Below are positions 45,573-56,000 of a DNA stretch of 64,000 bases, piece after piece. Made by a program: the position numbers and the translations under genes. Below the pieces are notes generated by a model, which worked only from the letters and a program-made list of their open reading frames with translations, was not told the origin of the DNA and made no database searches. This stretch comes from Papaver somniferum (taxonomy: Eukaryota > Streptophyta > Magnoliopsida > Ranunculales > Papaveraceae): assembly GCF_003573695.1 (NCBI RefSeq), contig NC_039358.1:235427560-235491559 (forward strand), read 5' to 3'. The first letter of the stretch is position 1, and the number at the start of each line of letters is the position of its first letter.

Positions 45573-48500
45573 GTTTTAGTGGTTTTATTTAAAGGGAAAA
45601 ATCTAGGTGTATATATACTACCTATACTTTTCACATTTGCATACAACATAGGTAATTTGAAAGAAATCAATGACAATTTGATCACCTATCTTAAGCTACC
45701 AAATTCCCTTAGTGAAAATAAGTTGTGAGACTTAATTAAAAGTTTACCAAGTGGCTGCAACTAGCATACTGTCTCGGCCTCCAATGGAAGCCAACAATGT
45801 CAATATTATTTTTAAGAAGACAAGGTTTAGAGGTCACCAACAAGATGGACTCACTCTAACTAATATAAAATTTGTAGTTAAATAAGTTAATGGCTCCCAT
45901 GGAATCAATAAGAGCAAAGGGGTGCTCACTAAGTTGTGACTCTCATATCTTCTTCCAGATATTTGTTATATATTATTTTCTTTTCTTGAGCCCCCGAAAT
46001 AAAATGTTTTTGTATCTTTCTGTCTGTATGTGTTTTCTCATATTTAAGTTGTTAGTTATGTCTGTAATATAATATACTCCCTCTGTATTTGGTGAAAAGA
46101 TACTATCAATTTTTCATTTTACCATAAAAATCAGAAAGAGTCAATTTAAATAGCAAAACTTTGGGATCATAAAGCCAAGGGTTCTTGCCAATAAGAACAA
46201 GTGAAGCCATCACGACCAGAATAATTTACCATGTAGTAATGTATGGGACCATCATGTTATCTACAAAATTATAATATAAATTATGATGACCCATAGACTT
46301 AAAGCAATTTTAACTCATATGTGTTAACTTCCACTCCAGAATATACGAGATCATCATAAACTCATTAGTAGACATATCTAACAATAATCTCTATGGAAAT
46401 CAGACTGTCCACTAATGATAAAGAACGACTATAAACATCGTTCAAGGAAGATTTGGTGATCAAATTGACAGCGATGATGACATGCATCCATTGGTTGAAT
46501 TATATAAGAATGGTAATGAAGAGAAGGATGAAGTTCAAAACCTCAATTAGGTGACTAACAAAGCAGGACAAAATAAGGTGGAGTAAATATCACAGGTGCA
46601 AACACAGTGAAGCTTACAGATGAACAGAAGTGTTCATTCTCGAACCCATTATTTTAAGAATTAGAACACTTTTAGCGCAAGCAGAGGTCAACATGCAATA
46701 ATAAAAGTTCCCGTCAGACTCAGGAAGTAGCAGAGTCCTATGATGTTATCATTTTGATTTTATTTCTATTTTGTTACAGTATATTAGATAATTTACATGC
46801 TTTTTGTTTTTTTGAAAATTGTATGAAAGAAAGGTTTATTCTTAAATGGATTTATTTAAGGATGGTTTCTTGATCTTGGACATTTTAAATAGTAATTGGC
46901 GAGGTTTATTCCGACTATTAATCCTTAAAGAAACTGCTTCGTTGACATAATGATATTGTTAATTGAAATCTTCCTTGGTGCGGGGTGAAGCCCCGCCTCA
47001 CTATATTGGGGCCAATTCCCATCACCCCGCATTCATCACAAGTTATATCGAGTGATTACAAATTTGGGTGCTTCCCTTATGAAAGGCGAATCATGGTACA
47101 ATAAACGTGCAGTCACCAATTCATCGGTAACAAGTACAAATGTTATTCTCTCGGTTTCTAAATAATAGACGTGTAGAGCCAATTATTCCGAAACAAAGGT
47201 AGTAAGTTTTAAATATCTATATATTTCTTATTACATGTTATAAAGCAAATACAACTAAAGTAATACATATTTTCTGACAACTATCTTCTCCATTTCATAG
47301 CATACACAACAGTAATGACAACAGTATATTCTTATCAATTGGACAAACGGCTGCAGTGGTTATAGATAGCAATATTATAGTAAAAAAAATGATGGCATTT
47401 CCAACAATATATGTAAAAGTAACTATAATGTTTATGATAAGCACAATTTGGGGAAAAAATTGCGAGAAAAAAAAATGCAGTTTCTTAAAAACTAATTTTG
47501 TTTTGCTGAAAAATCGGGTAGACTGCGTAGAAGAAATATTAACTGCAACAGGGAAATCAATAGTCTTTAGATTCGAACTTGAAGAAAGAAACTTCATATA
47601 CCTCACTCTAAAATCCCATGCCATATTTCATTGTGATAATGCCTTAGAGAAAGCATATGTATCAAACACAAATTAATGGGTAAGTACAACTCCTGACAAA
47701 TAACAACTCCAGACACCTACTAAGAACGAACTGGTAAAAAAAAAGTATGACACAATAAAAAACGATGATGACATGCTGACGTTTATCTAATTGGATGAAC
47801 ATGATGAGATTATGGAGAAGGATCCTGACATGCCACCATTGGTCGAGATAGATGAAGAAGGCAGTGAAGTGTTTTTTTTTTTTATATATTGTGATAATTT
47901 TAAACTAAATGGACGCAAATCTTATCATTAACAGTGCTCCCATGGCGTTCTTTCTTGGAGACCAGTGTCCATCTTGGATAAGACCTGTATCATGGAATTA
48001 CGCTTAAGTAGTAGTTCAAACACCACCAACAAACATGTAACGCTGACAAGTTGCTACGCAAAACTGGACTCAACATAGTACTGTTACATGGATCGACTTC
48101 AAAATCTCGACATTAATAAAACTATTTGTGCAGTAATGTTGCATGCACATTTCTAGCATTTCACATTTCTTTTTATTTATTTTTTGAAAATTACATTTCA
48201 CAAATTTCATGTGATATATATCTATATCTTCTAAAACTTTTAGAGATTAAATCGTTCCATAATACAATTGTTAATCAAAAAAGTTGGACAAAAAAGACGT
48301 GTAGTTATGTTTAATTGCAAATGTTTATAAGCATAAAAAAACATAATTATTTTAAATCCAAACTCTGTGGAGTCAACTTTTTTAAAATTATTTTAGTATC
48401 CCCCTAAAAAATTAATAAATAAATTTAGATTTATCATACCAAAAATAATTTAATGAATTTGACCACGGGAGCGGGGCAAAGCCCCGCCACACTAAATTAG

Positions 48501-48600
48501 TTGATCCCATCGGTCTCGGTGCGTGGCATGGGTTACATACTACTAATATTTTAATGAGTATTTAAGAGAAAATGAAGCAGCCTTAGGTAATATATCTCTT
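45573..48600. other. Gene-poor stretch with Helitron-like hairpins
   Basis: No intact gene. Acidic peptide-like runs occur near 46450-46550 (SDDDMHPLVELYKNGNEEKD) and 47815-47870 (DPDMPPLVEIDEEGSE). They resemble each other and may be decayed copies of one gene. Two similar hairpins, 46980-46996 (GCGGGG TGAAG CCCCGC) and 48471-48487 (GCGGGGC AAA GCCCCGC), are each followed by CACTAWATT; the second has CTAA at 48492-48495. They look like Helitron ends, but the similarity continues past the expected terminus. A Stowaway-like end (CTCGGTTTCTAAATAATAG) is at 47150. Confidence 0.35.
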
Positions 48601-48619
48601 CATTAACTGTTATGAATTT

Positions 48620-48629
48620 CTATATAAAG
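48620..48629 (+). promoter_or_regulatory. TATA box of the secreted-protein gene
   Basis: CTATATAAAG, a near-perfect plant TATA box. A start about 30 bp on would give a leader of about 95 nt before the ATG at 48745. It places the ATG at 48612 upstream of transcription, so that frame is not the start. Confidence 0.7.
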
Positions 48630-48730
48630 AAGCAGACTGAATCCATTTCTACATCAAGCAATCAATATTCGAATCATCCATCCCAACACATCAGAAGTGA
48701 GAAAAACAAAAGACACGGCGAAGTTGATCA

Positions 48731-48742
48731 ATGTTTCATTAG
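48731..48742 (+). promoter_or_regulatory. Minimal upstream ORF (Met-Phe-His-stop)
   Basis: ATG TTT CAT TAG, whose stop lies two bases before the main start codon. It is the only ATG in the inferred leader. Such a short, close uORF would favour re-initiation or reduce translation; whether it acts is not shown by sequence. Confidence 0.5.
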
Positions 48743-48744
48743 TT

Positions 48745-49371
48745 ATGGCCCTTTCTGTTATTGTTCATGCATTGATATTAACTTCTATAAGTGGTGCGAG
48801 GGATACCGACTATGATGATTCCTCTGCAGAGGCACCATGGGTAAATCCATTTCCAAAACAATGCAGAGTGATACGACCATGTGCAGACTTTGTGGGAAAT
48901 CTAATAGTAACAAGGAACATGCCGACCCATAGGGATATTGCATGTTGTCGGGAAATTATACAAAGTACTAAGTATTGCTGGGAAAAGCTAATGGACATAT
49001 TTGAGGAAGATTCTTTTCCTCGTCTTCATCCTTGGGCTGAAAATGTTTGGGACAGATGTATCAGTCTCGCAAATTCTCCTGCACAAGCCCCATCAATAGC
49101 TGATTCCCCTGAGCCTCAAGCATTTACATTTCCAGAACGGTGTATTATTTCAGGAGACTCTTCACAAATTTTGGACCAACTTATAGAAACAAAGACCTTG
49201 CCAAGCAAGAAAGATGTTGCGTTCTGCAAAGAAATCGTAAAAACTACCAAGATGTGCTGGGAAAAGACAATGGACTTGCTTGAAAATCCTAATTTAAATC
49301 CTCAACCTTTCACCGACCTTCATCCATGGGCTGAAAATACATGGAACGCATATGTTAGTATTGCAAAATGA
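48745..49371 (+). CDS. Secreted cysteine-rich protein with two prolamin-like domains
   Basis: 208 residues. The signal peptide is MALSVIVHALILTSISGA, probably cleaved before RD. Domain 1 (about 38-110) has Cys 40, 46, 67, 68, 78 and 105 in the order C-C-CC-CW-C, with ACCREI and YCWEK. This is the pattern of prolamin-like (PF05617) proteins, which include egg-cell-secreted EC1 and ECA1-type peptides. Domain 2 (about 131-208) is clearly a duplicate (FCKEI, MCWEK, and LHPWAEN in both at 94 and 192) but keeps only Cys 133, 161 and 171. Serine/aspartate, Phe and Tyr replace the others, so the mature protein has nine cysteines. The frame is open 16 codons upstream but has no ATG there; I chose the first ATG. 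There is no intron. AATAAA lies at 49451. Role unknown; reproductive or defence signalling is typical of the family. Confidence 0.85.
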   Translation: MALSVIVHALILTSISGARDTDYDDSSAEAPWVNPFPKQCRVIRPCADFVGNLIVTRNMPTHRDIACCREIIQSTKYCWEKLMDIFEEDSFPRLHPWAENVWDRCISLANSPAQAPSIADSPEPQAFTFPERCIISGDSSQILDQLIETKTLPSKKDVAFCKEIVKTTKMCWEKTMDLLENPNLNPQPFTDLHPWAENTWNAYVSIAK

Positions 49372-49450
49372 ACTATAATTAGATTACTAGTGCATTCTTG
49401 CAAATGTAAAAGCAAATATGCATCTTTTCTTCTTCTGCCTAAGCATAATG

Positions 49451-49456
49451 AATAAA
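49451..49456 (+). terminator. Polyadenylation signal of the secreted-protein gene
   Basis: AATAAA 80 bp after the stop codon, a plausible near-upstream element. Confidence 0.5.
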
Positions 49457-49564
49457 AACATTGAATTCTACATCTACTACTTTGGAAGTCCTCAGCGTCT
49501 CATCAATTTATTTTTGTTTTAATATTTTCTTTAAGATTTATTTCATTGGCTAGTTCCAATGTCG

Positions 49565-50414
49565 TAAGGGTGAGCAAGGTCAGGATTGCCCCGGTGTTAG
49601 CCTTGATCCACATCCAATTTAATACTTGATGAATTCAAGTTTAGCATCCGCATCCGATCTAGAATTCAATGAACGCACTGATGGACGGATGCACCGGATG
49701 TTTGATGACCCGATGAATTTTATTTTACAAAAATAAAAATACAGTTACCTGTTTTCTCTCAACCTTTTAATTTCAAGCCCTCAAAGTTCGGGAATAAATG
49801 AAGCAGAAATAAAATGAATATATAATGGATCGGTCCGTGTAACTAATGGTCTACACACATATTTTACGAAATGGTGTGGGTTTTCAACGGATTTTTGAAA
49901 CAGTGTCCGCATCGGCAATGGGTGGATGGGTGCGGATTTGGTACCACCATGTCCAATCTATTAAAATGACGGATATTAGAAACGCATCCAGGTCCAGTCC
50001 ATTACCAACAAGTAAAATACTCACGGGTGAACAGATGAACTGGGTGGATGCGGATGGATTGACGGATTTCAAAACGTAATTATAAGAGACTAAAATTAAT
50101 ATTATGTACAACAAACACAGACGAAAAAAGATTAGTGATCATGCATAATGAGTCCATAGTATTCTCAACTTTGTCTCTCTCTCATTTTGATCTTATTATT
50201 TCTCTGGCTTCTAAGTACCTTGCTCACGCTATAGTTTATCCTTCATATTTTTGTATAACCAAAACTTCCCTCTGGGTTGGGTATCTAGCGGATGGGTGAT
50301 AAATCACCCGCATCCAACCTGTAAAAAAGATCGATTTACGGGTTGTGTATCCACCCGCTATAATACGGATTGGTTTGGATAAAATATGTGGATGTGGATG
50401 TTTTTGCTCATTCC
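49565..50414. repeat. Probable MITE upstream of the PPR gene
   Basis: The left edge AAGGGTGAGCA and right edge (reverse complement) GGAATGAGCA are similar. The interior is rich in GGATGCGGATGGAT-type runs and their complement (CATCCGCATCC). This resembles GGATG-rich hAT-like MITEs. The target duplication is not clear (CAATGTCG against CAATCCGT), so boundaries are approximate. Confidence 0.35.
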
Positions 50415-50679
50415 AATCCGTGGATTCGGACCAAACACCTACCCAAGATAATGAACTGTTCGATCTTACATCCTAAGCCCAGCTAATCGTTTAACCTGAA
50501 AGTCATAAAAGGTCAATCCAAAGTTGACTCCTCTCCAACCTAACCAATATGTTTGTTCAAGGAGTTTCACTTCAACATCAATGGCAGAATCATTACTGGG
50601 CATTTTAAAGACCCAACCTTGCTGATGAAGTTCTACAAAATTTCTTCTAACATCTCTCTGTTTCCTTGAAACAGATGAA
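50415..50679 (+). promoter_or_regulatory. Proximal upstream region of the PPR gene
   Basis: About 265 bp between the probable MITE and the start codon must hold the promoter and leader. I see no clear TATA box, which is common for PPR genes. A tiny out-of-frame ATG (50675) overlaps the main start and stops after six codons. Confidence 0.35.
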
Positions 50680-53031
50680 ATGGAAAGCAAGGTAACATAC
50701 ATTGCCAATCTCTTGCAATCATGTATAGACAAGAAAAGTCATATTACAAACAAGATACTACATTGTCAAATTTTAAGAAATGGGTTATTCGGAGATATCT
50801 TTTTATCAAACCGTCTAATCGAAACATATTCTGTTTGTAAGAATCTGGAGTCGGCACAGAAGGTGTTTGATAAAATGCCTAGTAGAAATGTGTATACCTG
50901 GAATGCTATGGTTGGTGGATTATCAAAAGCTGGTAAAGCAGAAGATGCATATGATGTTTTTGTGAAAATGCCTGAGAGAAATGATGTTTCGTATATTACA
51001 GTGATTGATGCGCTAGTGAGGAATGGATATGGAGAAAAGGCGCTGGAGTTGTATGGTTTGATGAGAAGACAGGGTTTTGTTGCGTCTCATTTTACGCTTA
51101 CTAGTGTTTTGAGTGCATGTGGGAGTTTGGTTGAGGGTGAAGAGGAGGGTAGGAAATGTCATGGTTATGTTATCAAAGTTGGTCTTAACTGTAATGTGTA
51201 TGTTGAAAATGCTCTGGTGGGAATGTATGCAAAATGTGGGAGTATTGTGAATGCAATTCGTGCTTTTGATGATATGTCTTATCCGAATGAAGTTTCGTTC
51301 ACTGCTTTGATGGGTGGACTGGCACAGACAGATCGATTTGATGAGGCACTGGAAATGTTTGTGAAGATGCATAAAAAAGGTATTCGGATTGATCCCATCG
51401 CTTTTTCGAGTATTATTGGTATTTGTGCTAAAAGAGAATCGTGTTTTCCAAATGAGAATTCTGTGTTCTCATCTCGTAATTTTTATGGACAAGGTGTACA
51501 TAGTCTTATAATGAAAGTTGGGTTTGAAACAAATCTTCATGTAGCCAATTCATTGATCGACATGTATGCAAAACATGGAGATATGGTAAATGCTGAGATG
51601 CTTTTCGCTAGTTTGGCAGTAACGAATGTTGTTTCTTGGAATGTTCTAATAGCTGGTTATGGATTGCAAGGGAAAGTTGACAAAGCTCTAGAAATGGTAT
51701 TATTGATGGGTTGCCATGGTCTTGAACCAGATGAGGTCACCTACGTAAATGCTCTTTCAGCCTGTGTCAAATCCGGGGACCTTGAAACTGGTCGTCAAAT
51801 GTTTGGTAAGTTATCAAATCCAAGTATAACGTCATGGAATGCTATTGTTTCTGGCTATTCCCAGCTTGGAAACTATGGGGAGGCAATCAACTTATTTAGA
51901 GAAATGCAGTTCTTAAATACACGACCTGATCGAACCACCATAGCCAGTATTCTCAGTTCGTGCACTGGAATGGGGCTCCTTGAGTATGGCAAGCAGGTCC
52001 ATGCTTTTTCAATCAAGCAGAATCTCCATGGTGACATTTTTGTTTCAAGTGGATTGGTTGATATGTACTCGAAATGTGGTAATATTAAGACAGCGATTTA
52101 TATTTTTAATAGAATGCCGGAACGGGATATTGTCTGTTGGAATTCAATGATTACTGGCTTGTCTCTCCATTCTTTTAATCCGGAAGCTTTTACCATCTTT
52201 AAGCAGATGCGAAAAAGTGGCATGATCCCAACTGAATTCTCTTATGCAAGTGTGCTCAACTCCTGCTCTGGATTGGCTTCTTTATCTCAAGGGAAACAGG
52301 TACATGCTCAGATTACAAAAGATGGATATACAAATAATATTTTCGTAGGAAGTGCTCTTATTGATGTCTATTCAAAATGTGGTGACGTTGATGGTGCCCG
52401 TATATTTTTTGATAACATGTTAAGTAGATCTATTGTTGCTTGGAATGAAATGATTCATGGGTATGCACAGAACGGATATGGAGATGAAGCTGTTAAACTC
52501 TTTGAAGATTTAATTCGATCCAGCGAGAAACCTGATTCCATAACATACATTGCAGTTTTAACAGCATGTAGCCATTCTGGGTTAGCTGACATGGGAATGG
52601 AAATTTTGGATTCCATGCAACGAAACGTGGAGCCACTGGTGGGTCATTACACTTGCGTCATTGACTGTTTAGGTCGAGCTGGGCGATTTGTTGAGGCAGA
52701 AGTTCTTATTGATAAGATGCCATATAAAAATCATCCTATAATATGGGAGGTTTTGCTTAGTTCTTGTAGAGTTCATGCTAATGTAAATTTAGCAAGAAGA
52801 GCGGCAGAACAACTTTTCAAGCTGGACCCACAAAACTCGGCCCCTTATGTGCTTTTATCCAACTTATATGCATCTTTAGGAAGATGGGATGATGCATCAG
52901 CTGTTAGGCAACTAATGTGTGAACGAGGGATTGAAAAGAATCCGGGTTATAGTTGGATTGGTTGTCGGAATGGAGAAAATGCTTTTATGTCTGAAGATGA
53001 TCTTAATTTAGTTACTGATATAGTCAGATGA
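50680..53031 (+). CDS. PLS-class pentatricopeptide repeat protein, E subgroup
   Basis: 783 residues in one exon from ATG to TGA, the usual intronless state of plant PPR genes. It is a chain of about 18-20 repeats alternating P, L and S types. Landmarks are RNVYTWNAMVGGLSKAGKAE, VSWNVLIAGYGLQGKVDKAL, ITSWNAIVSGYSQLGNYGEA, LVDMYSKCGN and LIDVYSKCGD. From about residue 684 comes the E domain (IIWEVLLSSCRVH, SAPYVLLSNLYASLGRWDDA, GIEKNPGYSWI), then a short E+-like tail. There is no DYW deaminase domain. Family members bind single organelle transcripts and many act in C-to-U editing with a partner deaminase; the target is set by residues 5 and 35 of each repeat. No obvious transit peptide stands out at the N-terminus, so organelle targeting is assumed, not seen. 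Unlike its surroundings the frame is undamaged, so it is very likely active. Confidence 0.95.
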   Translation: MESKVTYIANLLQSCIDKKSHITNKILHCQILRNGLFGDIFLSNRLIETYSVCKNLESAQKVFDKMPSRNVYTWNAMVGGLSKAGKAEDAYDVFVKMPERNDVSYITVIDALVRNGYGEKALELYGLMRRQGFVASHFTLTSVLSACGSLVEGEEEGRKCHGYVIKVGLNCNVYVENALVGMYAKCGSIVNAIRAFDDMSYPNEVSFTALMGGLAQTDRFDEALEMFVKMHKKGIRIDPIAFSSIIGICAKRESCFPNENSVFSSRNFYGQGVHSLIMKVGFETNLHVANSLIDMYAKHGDMVNAEMLFASLAVTNVVSWNVLIAGYGLQGKVDKALEMVLLMGCHGLEPDEVTYVNALSACVKSGDLETGRQMFGKLSNPSITSWNAIVSGYSQLGNYGEAINLFREMQFLNTRPDRTTIASILSSCTGMGLLEYGKQVHAFSIKQNLHGDIFVSSGLVDMYSKCGNIKTAIYIFNRMPERDIVCWNSMITGLSLHSFNPEAFTIFKQMRKSGMIPTEFSYASVLNSCSGLASLSQGKQVHAQITKDGYTNNIFVGSALIDVYSKCGDVDGARIFFDNMLSRSIVAWNEMIHGYAQNGYGDEAVKLFEDLIRSSEKPDSITYIAVLTACSHSGLADMGMEILDSMQRNVEPLVGHYTCVIDCLGRAGRFVEAEVLIDKMPYKNHPIIWEVLLSSCRVHANVNLARRAAEQLFKLDPQNSAPYVLLSNLYASLGRWDDASAVRQLMCERGIEKNPGYSWIGCRNGENAFMSEDDLNLVTDIVR

Positions 53032-56000
53032 GTAAATAACAGGACAGTACTATCCAGGGAAGTACAAGAATGTATCAACAGATGAAACTTATACTGCCGG
53101 ATGTAGATATATACAATAAGCGGCAAAACATCAGCTCTCTTTTTCAAGTCTCCAGGAATTATGCAATTTTCATAGACTCTGGGCTGTCTTTTCTAAGAAG
53201 ATTCAGAGTGTCGCTTGATTTACTTAACACAAAATCGCAAGATATATGGGAATTTCGGTTAAGAGCTTTTGAATAACTCAGGCATCTGACAAGTTTGTCT
53301 ACGGTAAGTTGAGTTGGCTGTATCTGTTTATTTACTATCTTACATCTCTCTTTATGTCTGGTGCTTGTCATATCATTTTGCTTAAATTTTTTTAGTAAAT
53401 TAAGAAGTAGGCATACCTTTGACATGATAATCTCTTTTGATGCTTTGTAAAGCTTAATGGTACCTATATTCTGAAAGTTCCCTAGTAACTTCTTATAGAG
53501 TTAGATATTGTCTATTCACACTTCAAAACCTTCCAATCAGGTTGGTGACCTGTAGGGTTTACTCTGTAGTAGTTCTCTATTAGTTTGTCCAAGAACGAAA
53601 AAATGTGCTTGAATTAAACTCATCACACTCTTATCAGTTTTCAGTTGCTGGCTTGAGGCGTTCTTCCCAAGTTTGCTTTTTTGATCGATTTGTCCGTTTG
53701 ACAAATCCTTTTACTTGTTTTCATGTGCTAATTAGGCTGTGCTCCATCATTGTCTTCCAGAAAGATAGCCACATTCTCTCTTCCAGCTTCGGCATCAGAT
53801 ATATCTCCAAGAAACTCCTGGAAAAGCATATTGAACTATGGCTGGTCACAGAAGCTCAAGTATGATGACAGATCCTCGTCTTGGAGTTGGTGCGCTATCG
53901 TTTAAGTCTTCCATGCTGGTACACATTCTATATCCTCCTCTCTCAATTCCCTTGTAGAGTTCAAGTACATTCTTAAGTTCGCTTTTGCAGAGACCTCCTC
54001 GTTAAAGTGAATGATGGTCTACCGTGCCTACGGAATCTATGAAATAGATCGATAATTGTGCATGTATATAGATATATTTAAGTAATATGATACACTGAGA
54101 CACAGTAGATTTTGTTATGAACCACAAGATGAAGTTCTTAAGCTAGTTATCTAGTTCTGTCTACCTACATGTAAATTTCGAGACCTAAGTTGCTAATGAT
54201 TTTGTCTTTTAAGGCCTCTTGGATAGCCATTTCTGCATTAACCATGACATGCTGACATAAATGAGTGATGTTACTGGCTTACTGCTGAATGTTAAATAGA
54301 AATGGATAATAACTCTCTACTATACTTCTGAATTTGGAAATTAAGACAGTAAACCAGTGTAAGCAAACTGAGGATTTTTCAAACCAAGAAGTCTAACCTT
54401 CTAAGTAGTAGGAGTTGAATAATTATGTACGGGTAGTTTTATCCTTACTTCAGTCTGCCTGGTAAAACGATCTGATATTGTTTGTTTAGGTGTATCGCCT
54501 GTGGGAATGTTATAAATACAATTTTAGAGTAAAGGAAATAAGGTGTTACGAAGTTTACAATTTTGGTTAAATTTTATTTAGGATGTATTACATTATAAAA
54601 TACATCCATGTTTGAATCCTTCTTCCGTTCTTCTTCCGGCTTAGTAGGTTGAAAGTGGGACTCACGCTTACAACCAGGCAAGTAGCAAGGGGCCAAGGGC
54701 GAAGAACAAGTCAGCGCAACCATGTTGACATCTGGTACACGTTACACAGACCAGTTAGCCAGTCTTCTATTTTCTCTCAGTGTCAGGCTGATAGACATTT
54801 GATCCTCAAACAATATATCATTTCAAGTTTCAAATATTTCTATAGAAAAACAAAATAGAAGTAAGAGTTTTGTTTTCCTTGTCATCTGGCTGTTGTTTCT
54901 TGTTCTTTGTTTCTTTGTTTTTGCCATTTATACAGCTGGGGACCAAAGAGAAGACCTAATGAATGGTCCTGAATATACTTCCATAACGTATGAAGTACTA
55001 GATATCAATACTTAGTGATACACTGATACTTGATGCACATTCTTAGCAGTGTTCTGTATTTGAAGAACATCCAAAAGGCCGTAAAGAATAGAGGTTACCG
55101 GCGGAATTCCTCATCTGACAGTCTCTAAAATCTCTGTATATGGTACATATGTAGTATAATCTACAATGATTAATTGTATGATAATGAGATAATCCATATA
55201 TGCATGTGAAGGGCAATTATGACTGTCATGTTGCACTGTAGAGTGCAGATAGTTATATGGAAACACCCAAGGGAATGTGTGATTGCTTTCCCTCTAGCTT
55301 ATCAATTTATAGGGTTCCACTGGTTCAGTATCAATCAATTAATATTGGTATGACATATTGTAATTGCAGGAAATATGTTGATGGCACTCATTCAAGTCTG
55401 CACCAGCACCATAGTTGGTAAATACATTGAAAACCCAAGATTTATGTACTCTTTATGTTCCATTTTATTTTTGGTTTTTTTATCAAGGGAAATCCTGGTG
55501 AAACATCTCAGTCAGCATCTCACTAAGTTAGTTCAAAAGAAGCAGCTTTGAGGGAATAGTTTTGTTTGACAAATTTTTGTTTAAAATAAATTAGAAAAAC
55601 ACTGGCATGGGGCATCATATAGTGAATGCATTGTGTGAATTGAATGTTAGCTAGTGAGTGATGAACAGTCTTATGAACACTGAAAAACTGATGGGGTTTT
55701 ATGTTTTGGTTGGTGGATGTGTGGGTGGTGGTGGGTTTTTTGAGTTTTGTTATTTGAGAAGGAAAGATGATGGATAGACAAAAGGGATGTAAATTAAATG
55801 CCATTTGCTTATTCTTTCTCTTATGTATTTTCCTTGTCTGTTTCCTGTTCTTGTGTTTTAGGAAAGTGTGTTTTGTCAAATTTCAAGGAATGATGAAGAA
55901 AGGGGGGTGGATGGATGGTATAGTCAAGGATGATGGGTCCTTGGTCTTATTCTCTCTGAGGTCTGGAGAGGACCATCAAAAACAACACACATTTTACAGA

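Noticed and set aside
46074..46140. Stowaway MITE (TACTCCCTCTGT)
   Set aside because: Only one terminus found; no matching inverted end within a few hundred bases.
46979..48495. Helitron ends at two CGGGG/CCCCG hairpins
   Set aside because: The first lacks CTRR, and similarity between the two continues beyond the expected terminus; noted in the stretch entry only.
48697..48744. Sixteen extra codons upstream of the secreted-protein ATG
   Set aside because: The extended frame starts at GTG, with no ATG and an in-frame stop further up; the signal peptide begins at the ATG at 48745.
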